In this document: positions 28,291 to 36,771 of the stretch, piece after piece | How the letters are laid out: each line of letters begins with the position of its first letter | Numbering within the stretch: the stretch's first letter is position 1 | The notes under the pieces: generated by a model | What the model saw: the letters and a program-made list of their open reading frames with translations, nothing else | Databases searched by the model: none | What the model was told of the DNA's origin: nothing | Position numbers and translations under genes: made by a program | Assembly (NCBI GenBank): GCA_018268995.1 | Contig: JAFDVL010000042.1 | Coordinates: 58,604-120,820, forward strand | DNA from: Acidobacteriota bacterium | GTDB lineage: Bacteria > Acidobacteriota > Blastocatellia > RBC074 | Direction: 5' to 3' | Length of the DNA stretch: 62,217 bases

Positions 28291-28486
28291 TAGTCCGCGC
28301 GTGCCGAATGGTCTGAACAATCTGATCAAGACCGGACAGGCGGGACATTTGAAGTTCAATGTCGGTGGCGCGGTCGGCTTATTGTTGACGCCACGGACAG
28401 CGACGTGGAAAGGCATCCGCACCTTGCATAAGACGCAGACAACAGCGACAACGCTCACGATCCCAATCTTTGTGCCGGCTTGCTAG
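28291..28486 (+). pseudogene. 3' fragment related to the secreted-protein gene at 24234
   Basis: About 195 bp encode 64 residues from SPRVPNGL to IFVPAC that align without gaps to the last 64 residues of the large secreted protein ending at 26381; I count nine differences. The reading frame runs into a stop upstream (TAA at 28271) and has no start or signal peptide, so it is a gene remnant. It ends in a TAG stop. It lies between mutY and a palindromic repeat, consistent with decay of a paralogous copy or recombination between copies. Confidence 0.8.
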
Positions 28487-28496
28487 TGGAGGTACA

Positions 28497-28574
28497 GCGA
28501 ACTGTCAGTTTGCGTCTTGTATTGCGCCCCCTGCTACAAGCGTAGCAAGAGGGCAACGCAAACTGACAGTTCGC
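28497..28574. repeat. palindromic REP-like pair
   Basis: GCGAACTGTCAGTTTGCG at the left (preceded by GGTACA) pairs with its complement CGCAAACTGACAGTTCGC at the right. Between them TGCTAC pairs with GTAGCA, so the whole 78 bp can form one long hairpin. The arms contain their own dyad (AACTG/CAGTT), the same nested design as other palindromes in the window. A related half copy is at 39431. From 28575 to 28730 I see no further gene. Confidence 0.75.
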
Positions 28575-28730
28575 CCAGTTGAAGCCAGACTAGCCCTTTG
28601 CCCGACTTCTCACCGACTGATTTATCGTGTTTCCCTGCTAAATCTTGCGTTGACATTCGTATCTTACCTGCTTATTCTGCGCGCAGCTTTTTCGGTATTC
28701 TCAATAACTCTGAATCTCACTTGAATTCTC

Positions 28731-29300
28731 ATGTCTACTGCTTCGCCTCATGAAGTCACGCGGCTACTGTTGGATTGGCGTCGAGGAAATCACGCGGCTC
28801 TCGACCAATTAATGCCGTTGGTCTATCACGAGCTGCACCAGCAGGCGCGGCGCTATTTGCGTCGTGAGCGTCCCGATCACACGCTGCAACCAACCGCGCT
28901 CGTCCACGAAGCCTATTTGCAACTCGTGGATCAAACCCAGGTCAATTGGGAAAATCGCGCGCATTTCTTTGGTGCGGCAGCACAGGCCATGCGCCGCATC
29001 CTCGTAGATTCGGCGCGCGCACATCAGGCAGAGAAGCGTGGCGCAGGCCAAGAGAACTTGCCGTTGGACGAAGCGATTGGCGTAGCAGACAAACGCAGCA
29101 CAGAATTGATTGCCCTTGACGACGCCTTGAAAACCTTGGCGACGATGGATGCACAGCAATGCCGGGTGGTCGAACTACGGTACTTCGGCGGGCTTTCGAT
29201 TGAAGAAACCGCTGAAGTCCTGAGCATTTCTCCCGCTACCGTCAAGCGCGAATGGAATTCGGCAAAAGTGTGGTTGCATCACGAAATTAAGAAGGGCTGA
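28731..29300 (+). CDS. ECF-like sigma factor, TIGR02999 type
   Basis: Sigma factor of 189 residues. Region 2 has the pattern LHQQARRYLRRERPDHTLQP, TALVHEAYLQLVDQ and the RAHFFGAAAQAMRRILVDSARAHQAEKRG signature, distinctive for TIGR02999. Region 4 carries YFGGLSIEETAEVLSISPATVKREW. Such sigma factors are often encoded next to Ser/Thr kinases in Acidobacteriota and Planctomycetota. That is the case here: a kinase-TPR gene follows on the same strand, separated by a 231-bp MITE-like element. The start lacks a clear ribosome site. Confidence 0.94.
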   Translation: MSTASPHEVTRLLLDWRRGNHAALDQLMPLVYHELHQQARRYLRRERPDHTLQPTALVHEAYLQLVDQTQVNWENRAHFFGAAAQAMRRILVDSARAHQAEKRGAGQENLPLDEAIGVADKRSTELIALDDALKTLATMDAQQCRVVELRYFGGLSIEETAEVLSISPATVKREWNSAKVWLHHEIKKG

Positions 29301-29309
29301 GTCTATTGA

Positions 29310-29540
29310 GACTATAAAGTCTGTAGATGTATTGACAACTTAGGTTAGAACCTATGCGGAGCAACAAACAAGATGTTTGTTGTACATTGACTGCGAAGAG
29401 GTAGCGCAAACATCCTGTTTGCGCCTCCAACTTAACTTAGCAATGCAGCAGGCTCTTTTTTCGGTTATGGAGCAGGTAGCGCAAACATCCTGTTTGCGCC
29501 TCCAACTTAACTTGGCAACACATCTACGGACTTTATAGTC
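29310..29540. mobile_element. MITE-like element with long terminal inverted repeats
   Basis: The left end GACTATAAAGTCTGTAGATG is mirrored by the right end, whose complement reads GACTATAAAGTCCGTAGATG, and the match continues with differences for about 20 more bp. The outer GACT-ATAA-AGTC is itself a palindrome. Inside lie the paired hairpins also seen at 26785-27026, plus an extra partial right end (from about 29468). It has no coding capacity, so movement would need a transposase supplied in trans. It separates a sigma factor gene from its kinase partner. Confidence 0.75.
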
Positions 29541-29557
29541 TTTTCAGACCAGGGTGT

Positions 29558-32005
29558 ATGACTCCTGAACGCTACCAAAAAATCAAAGCCCTTTATGAAG
29601 TCGCCGTCGCGTGTGAAACCACCGAGCGAACAACGCTGCTGGACAAAGCCTGCGGCGACGATCAAGCGTTGCGTCGCGCAGTAGAATCGCTGCTGGCAGA
29701 CCGCAACGAAGCGAAAACGTTTTTGGAAACGCCTGCCTACCGCTTCGTCAATGACCGTAACGACGCGAAGCTACAAGCCGGGCAACGCATCGGCGCATAC
29801 AAACTACTGCAAGCGATTGGCCACGGCGGGATGGGCGCGGTGTGGCTGGCGCAACGTGCTGATGAGCAATATCAGAAGCGCGTGGCGATCAAGCTCATCA
29901 AACGCGGAATGGACACGGATGAGATTTTGCAGCGGTTCCGCTACGAGCGGCAAATCCTCGCATCACTGGATCATCTGCACATCGCACGTTTGCTCGACGC
30001 CGGCACCACGCCCGATGGCTTGCCCTACTTTGTGATGGAACACATCGAAGGACAGCCGATTGATAAATATTGTGACGCGCACAAACTCACGACCAATGAA
30101 CGGTTGCAACTGTTTCGCACCGTTTGCGCCGCCGTGCAATTCGCCCATCAAAACCTCGTCGTGCATCGCGACCTGAAGCCGAGCAACATTCTCGTGACCG
30201 AAGACGGCACGGTGAAACTGTTGGATTTCGGCATTGCAAAAATTCTCAACCCTGCACTATTCCCCAGCACCGTTGCGCCAACCGCCTTACACGAACGCCC
30301 GATGACGCCGGCCTACGCCAGCCCGGAACAAGTACGCGGCGCTCCCATCTCGACCGCGAGTGATGTTTACTCACTGGGCGTAATCTTGTACGAATTGCTG
30401 ACAGGTCATCGCCCGTACCAAATCACGAGTACCGCGCCGCAGGAAATCGAACGCATTGTCTGCAATGTCGAACCGGAACCGCCGAGTCGGAAGTCGGAAG
30501 TCGGAAGTCGGAAGTCGGAAGGGAGAAGAAGATTCGCCTTTCTACCGACCACCGACCACCGGCCATCGGCCACCTCTCTGCGTGGCGACCTCGACAACAT
30601 CGTGCTGATGGCGCTGCGCAAAGAAGCCCAACGCCGCTATGCTTCGGTCGAACAATTGGCCGAAGACATTCGACGTTATTTGACGGGCTTGCCGATCATT
30701 GCCCGTGAAGACACGTTCGGCTATCGCGTGAGCAAATTCATCACGCGCAATAAAACCGCAGTCGCGGTGGCAAGTCTGGTGAGCGTTTTGATTGTTGGCT
30801 TTCTCGTCACCACGCTCGTACAATCCGTGCGCATTCGCCGTGAGCGCGACCGCGCCGAAGCTGAACGCGCGAAGGCGGAAAAGGTGTCGAATTTTCTGGT
30901 GGATTTATTCAAAGTCAACGATCCCAGCGAATCACGCGGCAACTCGGTCACGGCGCGCGAAATCCTCGACAAAGGTGCGCAAAAGATTGGATCAGAACTA
31001 AACGATCAGCCGGAAACACAAGCCAAGCTGATGGACACGATGGGAATGGCGTATGACGGCTTGGGGCTATATCCGCAGGCGCTGCCGCTGGTCGAACAAG
31101 CATTAACCACACGTCAGCAGATGCTCGGATTGAAGCATCCCGAAGTGGGCGACAGTTTGCGCAGTCTGGCGCAGGTGAAATTCAACCAGGGCGAATTCGA
31201 GGTGGCTGCTGAAAAGTCCCGTGCGGCGGTGGAGGTGTTTCGACAGGCTTACGGCACTGAACATCTCAAGGTGGCGCAGGCGTTGAGCGACCTGGGGCTA
31301 ACGCTGCTTTTCAAGGGCGATGCTGCAAGCGCGGAACCCTATTCGCGCGAAGCCGTGACGATTATGCGCAAGCTACCGAATTTATCTGCTGATGTCTTGT
31401 TGCCACCGATGTCGAACTTCGGCAATGTGCTGCGCCAGAATCGCAAGTTTGCCGAAGCGACACCATATCAGGAAGAAGCGCTGGCGCTGAGCCGCAAGGC
31501 ACGCGGCGACGATCATCCCGACACCATCATCACGCTGGGCGGCCTCGCGCTATTATTGAGCGATGGAGAGAACCCCGCCAAAGATTATGCTCGTGCGGAA
31601 ACTTTGTCGCGGGAAGCACTGGAGCGAGGCCGCCGCCTCCTGCCCGCCGAGCATCCGCAAACCATTTACAATCTAATTGATTTAGGCAGCATTCTCATCA
31701 AACGCGACAACGCTGTGGCGGCGGAAACGACTTTGCGTGAAGCTTCTGCACTGGCGCAAAAAGTTTTGCCGCCGGATCACTTTCGCCGCATTCACGCACA
31801 ACACATGCTGGGACGTTGTCTCGCCGCGCAAAAACGCTACGGCGAAGCCGAACCGTTGTTGCTGAGCAGTTGGCAAACGTTTCAACGTATGCGCGGAGTC
31901 CAGGATCATTGGACAGGCATTGCCCGCGAAGAACTCGTCAAATTGTATGAGGGGTGGAATAAACCCAACCAGGCGGCAGCCTATCGCATCACCGCTACGA
32001 AGTAA
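29558..32005 (+). CDS. Ser/Thr protein kinase with transmembrane helix and TPR sensor domain
   Basis: Membrane signalling kinase of 815 residues. The N-terminal helical domain (about 1-70, ending KTFLETPAY) recurs in the kinase at 33947. The Hanks-type kinase domain (about 85-385) has the glycine loop GHGGMGAVW, VAIKLIKRG, HRDLKPSNIL, DFG and ASPEQ, so it should be active. A transmembrane helix lies at about 400-420, followed by a charged helix and about 370 residues of tetratricopeptide repeats of the kinesin-light-chain kind outside the membrane. The linker near the end of the kinase domain contains an odd Ser/Arg/Lys stretch encoded by a 7-bp tandem repeat. A sigma factor gene precedes it, suggesting a shared response circuit. 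Confidence 0.94.
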   Translation: MTPERYQKIKALYEVAVACETTERTTLLDKACGDDQALRRAVESLLADRNEAKTFLETPAYRFVNDRNDAKLQAGQRIGAYKLLQAIGHGGMGAVWLAQRADEQYQKRVAIKLIKRGMDTDEILQRFRYERQILASLDHLHIARLLDAGTTPDGLPYFVMEHIEGQPIDKYCDAHKLTTNERLQLFRTVCAAVQFAHQNLVVHRDLKPSNILVTEDGTVKLLDFGIAKILNPALFPSTVAPTALHERPMTPAYASPEQVRGAPISTASDVYSLGVILYELLTGHRPYQITSTAPQEIERIVCNVEPEPPSRKSEVGSRKSEGRRRFAFLPTTDHRPSATSLRGDLDNIVLMALRKEAQRRYASVEQLAEDIRRYLTGLPIIAREDTFGYRVSKFITRNKTAVAVASLVSVLIVGFLVTTLVQSVRIRRERDRAEAERAKAEKVSNFLVDLFKVNDPSESRGNSVTAREILDKGAQKIGSELNDQPETQAKLMDTMGMAYDGLGLYPQALPLVEQALTTRQQMLGLKHPEVGDSLRSLAQVKFNQGEFEVAAEKSRAAVEVFRQAYGTEHLKVAQALSDLGLTLLFKGDAASAEPYSREAVTIMRKLPNLSADVLLPPMSNFGNVLRQNRKFAEATPYQEEALALSRKARGDDHPDTIITLGGLALLLSDGENPAKDYARAETLSREALERGRRLLPAEHPQTIYNLIDLGSILIKRDNAVAAETTLREASALAQKVLPPDHFRRIHAQHMLGRCLAAQKRYGEAEPLLLSSWQTFQRMRGVQDHWTGIAREELVKLYEGWNKPNQAAAYRITATK
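30485..30519 (+). repeat. 7-bp tandem repeat inside the kinase gene
   Basis: Five perfect copies of AGTCGGA lie in the coding frame and are followed, after a 20-bp spacer, by the complementary-type run CCGACCACCGACCACCGG. They encode SRKSEVGSRKSEGRRR at about residues 310-325, between the kinase core and its last helices, where homologous kinases vary in length. It looks like an intergenic-type repeat that expanded within the gene. A change of one copy would shift the frame. Confidence 0.85.
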
Positions 32006-32008
32006 TAT

Positions 32009-32428
32009 TCATTGAGCGGGCGGCGACAGATTGACACGATTGCCTGTGCTGCCAATTTCACAAACCATCGTCGAGTAATTCCATTTGCCTGCCGACTTCG
32101 TCCCCGTCACATAAATTGTGCCGCTGCCGTTCGGACCGGAAATCGGGATAGTCATCTCAGCATTACCCGAACTGTTTTCCACGCTGATGTTCCCGCTCAC
32201 CCAAAAGCCCGGCTCAATCGGCGTGCCGAGCGCGGCGGTGACCTGCGGATTGGTGCGTGCTTTGGCGATGGATTCTTTGTACACATCGCTCGATTTCAAT
32301 GCGCCAAGCACAAAGGTAAAAATCAAAGTAATAAAGCCGCCGCAGGCCAGCACCATCGTCAAACAGCCCGTTGGCACAAACCATTTCCAATTGCGGCCCC
32401 ACCAGTTTTTCTGCGGTTGTGGATACAT
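32009..32428 (-). CDS. Coa1/Tim21-family cytochrome oxidase assembly-like membrane protein
   Basis: Protein of 139 residues with an aromatic basic N-terminus (QKNWWGRNWKW), one transmembrane helix (about 17-43) and a small extracytoplasmic alpha/beta domain. The domain carries the family pattern YKESIAKARTNPQVTAALGTPIEPGF, ISGPNGSGTIYV and GKWNYSTMVCEI. Members resemble the yeast cytochrome oxidase assembly factor Coa1, but the bacterial role is not established. AGGAG stands 6 nt before the ATG. It is the last gene of the minus-strand envelope cluster and converges on the kinase gene that ends 3 bp away. Confidence 0.85.
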   Translation of the reverse strand: MYPQPQKNWWGRNWKWFVPTGCLTMVLACGGFITLIFTFVLGALKSSDVYKESIAKARTNPQVTAALGTPIEPGFWVSGNISVENSSGNAEMTIPISGPNGSGTIYVTGTKSAGKWNYSTMVCEIGSTGNRVNLSPPAQ

Positions 32429-32489
32429 GGCAAGCTCCTGAATGAAAGGCGAGCAAGGCGGAAAGCTTGCTCACCCTCATCTTCGCACA

Positions 32490-32894
32490 TCAGTTCGTAA
32501 TAATCACTTCCAGCGTGTAACTGCCCGTCTTCGATTCAATCAAGCCGATGCCGATGCTGTAGAGTCCGGTGCGCGGCAACTTCCCGCTCCAGCTTGTATC
32601 CAGATCGGGCATCAAAGATTCGCCGCCGGGCGCTTGAAGTTCTCCGATGACCACGTCGTTGTTTTTCGCTTTGCCGATCAGTTTGACGCGCAGCTGCTGG
32701 CCTTTTTTGGCCTCGAATTGATAGACCACGGGATCGTCTTTGGTGACGGTTCCTTTGACGATGGCGCTACTGGTTCCGGGCGCAAATTTCAGACGCTTCA
32801 CGGTGCGACTGCTTTGGGCGTGAAGCGCGTTGAGCGGTAGCAGAAAAAGGACAGTAATTACAAAACGGATAAGTGGTTTCATTGGGGTTCGCAT
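32490..32894 (-). CDS. exported protein with PPC-like beta-sandwich domain
   Basis: Secreted protein of 134 residues. A signal peptide (IRFVITVLFLLPLNALHAQ) precedes one compact beta domain with the pattern YQFEAKKGQQLRVKLIG...GKLPRTGLYSIGIGL, typical of bacterial pre-peptidase C-terminal (PPC) modules. It is a paralogue of the next gene upstream. The frame extends further upstream through a palindrome, but ATG 32894 with GGAG 7 nt before it and a following signal peptide is clearly the start. The domain is a likely carbohydrate- or protein-binding module. No catalytic residues are apparent. Confidence 0.82.
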   Translation of the reverse strand: MRTPMKPLIRFVITVLFLLPLNALHAQSSRTVKRLKFAPGTSSAIVKGTVTKDDPVVYQFEAKKGQQLRVKLIGKAKNNDVVIGELQAPGGESLMPDLDTSWSGKLPRTGLYSIGIGLIESKTGSYTLEVIITN

Positions 32895-32913
32895 AAGGTT
32901 TCTCCTGATGTCG

Positions 32914-33000
32914 TGTACGACAGGCGGCTCGCCTGTCAAAACAGTTGATAAGCACAGATGATGAAGTTCATCCGCTGACAGGCGAGCCGCCTGTCGTACA
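32914..33000. repeat. 25-bp inverted repeat between paralogous genes
   Basis: TGTACGACAGGCGGCTCGCC plus TGTCA at the left is perfectly complementary to the right arm ending at 33000; the loop is 37 bp. Each arm is a small hairpin (GACAGGCG-GCT-CGCCTGTC) with GTAC at its outer foot. It occupies nearly the whole gap between the two PPC-like genes. Confidence 0.85.
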
Positions 33001-33001
33001 G

Positions 33002-33388
33002 TTATTTGATTGTCACTTCGAGTGTGAAGCGCGCGGTCTTGGAATTGATGGTGGTGATGTAGATTTTGTAATCGCCGCTGTTGGGCAATTTGCCCTTCCA
33101 TCCATTATCGCTGTCGTTCAGCGCCTTGCCACTGGGCGCGACAATATTCAGCGTCACATCACCGTTGCGGGTGTCTTCGCGCAGATTGAGGATCATCGTC
33201 TGTCCTTGCCGCGCTTCGAGCACATAAACCTCTTCGCTCCAATTGCGAATCGCGCCTTTGATAACAGTGCTGGCGCTGCCGCGCTCGAATCTGACGCGGT
33301 GCAGATTGCCTTTTTTGGTTTGCGCTGACAACGGAATCGTAACGAGCAGTAAGACAACTGAGAGAATGAAGATATTCGTTTTGCGCAT
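33002..33388 (-). CDS. exported PPC-like domain protein, paralogue
   Basis: Secreted protein of 128 residues with signal peptide (MRKTNIFILSVVLLLVTIPL) and one beta-sandwich domain: VYVLEARQGQTMILNL, WKGKLPNSGDYKIYIT. It aligns with the gene at 32490-32894 over the whole mature length, so the two arose by duplication and now flank a palindromic element. AGGAGG stands 4 nt before the ATG. It probably acts outside the cytoplasm as a binding module. No partner can be named from sequence. Confidence 0.85.
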   Translation of the reverse strand: MRKTNIFILSVVLLLVTIPLSAQTKKGNLHRVRFERGSASTVIKGAIRNWSEEVYVLEARQGQTMILNLREDTRNGDVTLNIVAPSGKALNDSDNGWKGKLPNSGDYKIYITTINSKTARFTLEVTIK

Positions 33389-33397
33389 CGTGCCTCC

Positions 33398-33835
33398 TTA
33401 TGATTTCACGGAAAAATCCAAGGTTTTCGCGGGCGGCTCGGCGTTGCCTTCCTGCGGGTTCAGGTAGATTTCGACTTTGTATTCGCCGGGCGGCAAACCG
33501 TTCTTCGCAGTCATTCGGAAATCTGCATTACGGCCTCCGGCAGCGGGCAAGTCCGTCTCGACCAGTTTTTCATTCGCTTCCATGCCGGGCGCGTTGACGG
33601 CAATCCAGCGCGCGCGCAGTTTGGTATCGCCGGGCGCGTTGTTGATTTGCACAAGACAATGAAACTCTTTGTCGGTCGTTGCAAAATTTGTTGTGGGATT
33701 GATGGCTTCATATTTGTCGCTCACCATTTTGCAAAGCTGCGCATTGCCCACGCTGGCGGTTGAAAACTGCACGTTGCACGCGGTCAGAGCATACGCGCCG
33801 ACCAATAAAATCAGGGTGATCGTAAGCTTTTTCAT
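33398..33835 (-). CDS. lipoprotein of unknown function
   Basis: Protein of 145 residues with a lipoprotein signal peptide whose lipobox ALTAC places the lipidated Cys at residue 20. The mature part is beta-rich with a late GLPPGEYKVEIYLN segment, like Ig-fold ligand-binding modules, and two further Cys that could form a disulfide. GGAGG lies 4 nt upstream. It sits between a membrane Ser/Thr kinase and the PPC-like genes on the same strand, with only short gaps, and is probably cotranscribed with both. Confidence 0.82.
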   Translation of the reverse strand: MKKLTITLILLVGAYALTACNVQFSTASVGNAQLCKMVSDKYEAINPTTNFATTDKEFHCLVQINNAPGDTKLRARWIAVNAPGMEANEKLVETDLPAAGGRNADFRMTAKNGLPPGEYKVEIYLNPQEGNAEPPAKTLDFSVKS

Positions 33836-33946
33836 AGTTCCTCCGGGTTGGTTATCGGTTCTCGAAAACGTTCATTTCGTCTTCACCAAACCACATGCGG
33901 ATTCACGCGGGGAAAAAGCTCAAGCCAGCAGATTTTTCGTCCGAAA

Positions 33947-36754
33947 TTATTCGAGCGTGAGGTGCGGCGTAAATAACGGTTGATTGGCTCGTGAGATTTT
34001 GAAGCCGTAACTGAGTAACAACAGAATCAACCCCAACGTCAAAAACATTCCGCTCGCAAACCACGCCGCAAAGTTGAGCGTGAGCAATGTCGCCTCAAGC
34101 CAGAGAAAAACGATTTGCGCCACCACCATCGTCAGCAATCCGAGCCGGGCGATGGCCCAACACAAAAACGTGGCGATCACCAGCGTAAAGGGCAGAAAAA
34201 TCCACGATTGGGTGAACAACAAAATCTGAATCGTGACCATCACGGCGAAAATCACCAACCCGGCGAAAAGGCGGCGACGCAGCAACAAAAACAAAACGGC
34301 GAGTAAGCATATAAACATAAAGCCATAGCCAAAGCTGATGCCCGCCGCACTGAGAATTCCCGCCATCCAACTGCGCAAACTGATCAACGCAGTCGGCAGG
34401 AAAAACAGCCGAAAATCACCGTAAAATAGCCGCTCTGCATAAAACCCGGCGTAAATCAACGTGCTATGCCCCAGCCCTAAAAGTGTGCCGAGCAACACGT
34501 CGCGTCCAACCAGCGGGTCGCGCCAATCGCCCACCAGCAAGCGATTCCACGAAACAATCAAATCCGGCAAATTGCGGCGGACAATCGGCTCCAGCGCAAG
34601 GTATAAAATCCAAGTGACCGCAGACATTCTGAGCGCCTCGCGCAAGGCGTGCGAACAGCGGTCGAATTCGGGAAAAAAGGACGGGACGTGGTTCATGCTG
34701 AAAAGCCAGCCAAGAAACGTCACGACAAAAACGACGAGCGCGGTTTTGAAAGCGCCTTTGCGATCCCCGCTGCCGGATTTGACGTTTTTCCAAGCCAGAA
34801 ACACGGCGACAATAACAATCCCGATGATGATTCCAACAAAGGCAAGGAGTCCAACCCAATCGCGTGTCGTGTAGGTTTCAGTGTCAACGGAGTTGGGGGT
34901 TGTCCACGGATAAATCAACTTGAAAAAGACCGTTTTGCCCTGAAAACTCGCGGCTTCGACGCGCAGCGGAATTTCTTCGTGATCGGGCAGCATGCCTTCC
35001 CAAGCCTTGCGTTCATCAAAGGCGCTGGGCGGCGTCCAATTCGGCGAAACTTCCTTGAATTTCGATGGTTCGAGTTCAGCGGCTTGAAACGCAGTCGAGA
35101 AATCCGCTTTGGCCTCTGATCTTTCGGCAACCTGCGGTGGCACGGCGGAAAATTCGACCAGCCGTCCGCGCGTGTCGAGCTGAATTGTTCGCTGCCCGCT
35201 TTCCGTTTGCGGGTCAAATGCCCAAAAACCGTTGCCCGCCATTCTGATCTCGAAATTTTTCGGGCTTTGCCGTTCGACAAAGACATAGACGAGCGGCTGA
35301 CCCGTTTCGATCTTCTGCCATTTTTCGGGCACAAACTCTTGCCGCAGGGACTCCGCATAAGAATAGTCGCTATAAAACCGATACCATCGTTCGGCGGGCA
35401 CGTCCTTGTATCCAAGTTTGGCAATGATTTCGTTGGCGCGTTCGGAAAGCACTTCAGCGGATTTATTGAAGGGAATGCGATTCTGTGGCGAGACTTTCAT
35501 CGCGGCAAACATCGAGAACACGAGCATCGCAAGCCCGCCCAGCAAACAAGCCAGCGCGACCGCAGGCCGCAACGCCCCTTTTTTCGGTGCAGCAGCGACC
35601 ATTTCCGGCGAAGGCGTTTGCCCGGCTTCGAGCGCGACTTGCAACGGATTGCCGCCCGGCAACGCCATCGCTACGTGAAGCGCCGAAGGCGGGCGATCTT
35701 TCGGATTCTTTTCGAGGCATTGCAAAATGATCTGCTCGACCAACGGGTCGAAGCCTTTCACATGCACAGATGGCGTCGTGGGCGATTCGCTTTGTTGTTT
35801 GCGCAACAACTCCGGCAACGAACTACCTGTGAACGTTGGCTTGCCCGTGAAGATTTCGTACAGCACCAGACCAAGCGCGTAAATATCGCTGCGCGCGGAA
35901 ACATCTCGACCGCTGATTTGTTCGGGCGACATGTAAGCTGGCGTGCCTGCGCGGACGGACTCTTTCGCAATCTCTTCGGCCAGGCCTGCAATGCCGAAAT
36001 CCGTGATGCGCACTTTGCCGTGACTATCAACAATCACGTTCGCAGGCTTGAAATCCCGATGCAAAATGCCTTGATGATGAATCGCGGCGAGGCCGATGCA
36101 AAGCTGCCGCGAAATCTCAATCGCGCGGTCGTACGAGAAGCGATCAATGCGGCGCAGCAACGATGACAAATCATCGCCGTCAATAAATTCCATCGAAAGA
36201 AAATGCCGCCCTTCTACTTCGCCGATGTCAAAGACGCGGCACACGTTTGGATGCGCGACCTGCCGCGCGACTTTGACTTCGTTGTGAAAGCGTGCCAGCG
36301 CCTCTTTGTCACGTTCCATGCTGTCGGGCAAAAATTTGAGCGCGACCATTTGCGACAGCTTGATGTCTTCGGCCTTGTAGACTTCGCCCATGCCGCCTTT
36401 GCCGAGCAAGCCGATGATGCGATAACGACTGGCTAAGATCGTGCCTGCGACAAACGCGCCGTGCGAGATTTTGCTCGGCACAGGCGTTTGCATCAGCGTC
36501 TTTTTGTCATCCACCAATTCGGCCACGCGCGCGGCAGGTTCTTCTAAAAAGCTGTCGGCGCTGGTGTACGAGGCGAGTAGTTTTTCGACTTCGCGGCGCA
36601 GTTCTCGATCATCGCCGCAGGTCTGCCGCAAAAACTTCTCGCGGTCTTCGCCTGCCAATTCCAGGGCTGCATTGATGAGGCTTTTCACGCGCTGCCAGCG
36701 CTCGGCATCGGCGGGTGAGGGCGGATAAGGTTGGGTGTCATTGGTGTTGCTCAC
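33947..36754 (-). CDS. Ser/Thr protein kinase with multi-pass membrane C-terminus
   Basis: Kinase of 935 residues. The N-terminal helical domain (about 18-76, ERWQRVKSLINAAL..., FLEEPAA) is shared with the kinase at 29558. The Hanks kinase domain (about 110-370) has GKGGMGEVY, VALKFLP, HRDFKPANVIV, TDFGIAG and MSPEQ, all intact. One transmembrane helix follows (about 398-420), then an extracytoplasmic domain of about 220 residues (YRFYSDYSYAESLRQEF...). A C-terminal membrane region with roughly eight helices completes the protein. The start is GTG with GGAGG 8-9 nt upstream, a better choice than later ATGs. The cluster also encodes an FHA-domain protease, a plausible phospho-Thr reader for this kinase. 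Confidence 0.93.
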   Translation of the reverse strand: MSNTNDTQPYPPSPADAERWQRVKSLINAALELAGEDREKFLRQTCGDDRELRREVEKLLASYTSADSFLEEPAARVAELVDDKKTLMQTPVPSKISHGAFVAGTILASRYRIIGLLGKGGMGEVYKAEDIKLSQMVALKFLPDSMERDKEALARFHNEVKVARQVAHPNVCRVFDIGEVEGRHFLSMEFIDGDDLSSLLRRIDRFSYDRAIEISRQLCIGLAAIHHQGILHRDFKPANVIVDSHGKVRITDFGIAGLAEEIAKESVRAGTPAYMSPEQISGRDVSARSDIYALGLVLYEIFTGKPTFTGSSLPELLRKQQSESPTTPSVHVKGFDPLVEQIILQCLEKNPKDRPPSALHVAMALPGGNPLQVALEAGQTPSPEMVAAAPKKGALRPAVALACLLGGLAMLVFSMFAAMKVSPQNRIPFNKSAEVLSERANEIIAKLGYKDVPAERWYRFYSDYSYAESLRQEFVPEKWQKIETGQPLVYVFVERQSPKNFEIRMAGNGFWAFDPQTESGQRTIQLDTRGRLVEFSAVPPQVAERSEAKADFSTAFQAAELEPSKFKEVSPNWTPPSAFDERKAWEGMLPDHEEIPLRVEAASFQGKTVFFKLIYPWTTPNSVDTETYTTRDWVGLLAFVGIIIGIVIVAVFLAWKNVKSGSGDRKGAFKTALVVFVVTFLGWLFSMNHVPSFFPEFDRCSHALREALRMSAVTWILYLALEPIVRRNLPDLIVSWNRLLVGDWRDPLVGRDVLLGTLLGLGHSTLIYAGFYAERLFYGDFRLFFLPTALISLRSWMAGILSAAGISFGYGFMFICLLAVLFLLLRRRLFAGLVIFAVMVTIQILLFTQSWIFLPFTLVIATFLCWAIARLGLLTMVVAQIVFLWLEATLLTLNFAAWFASGMFLTLGLILLLLSYGFKISRANQPLFTPHLTLE

Positions 36755-36771
36755 GCGCGTGACCTCCGAAA

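Noticed and set aside
35207..36166. 319-codon open frame on the plus strand
   Set aside because: Antisense to the kinase gene; composition is Arg/Gln-rich as expected of a shadow frame.
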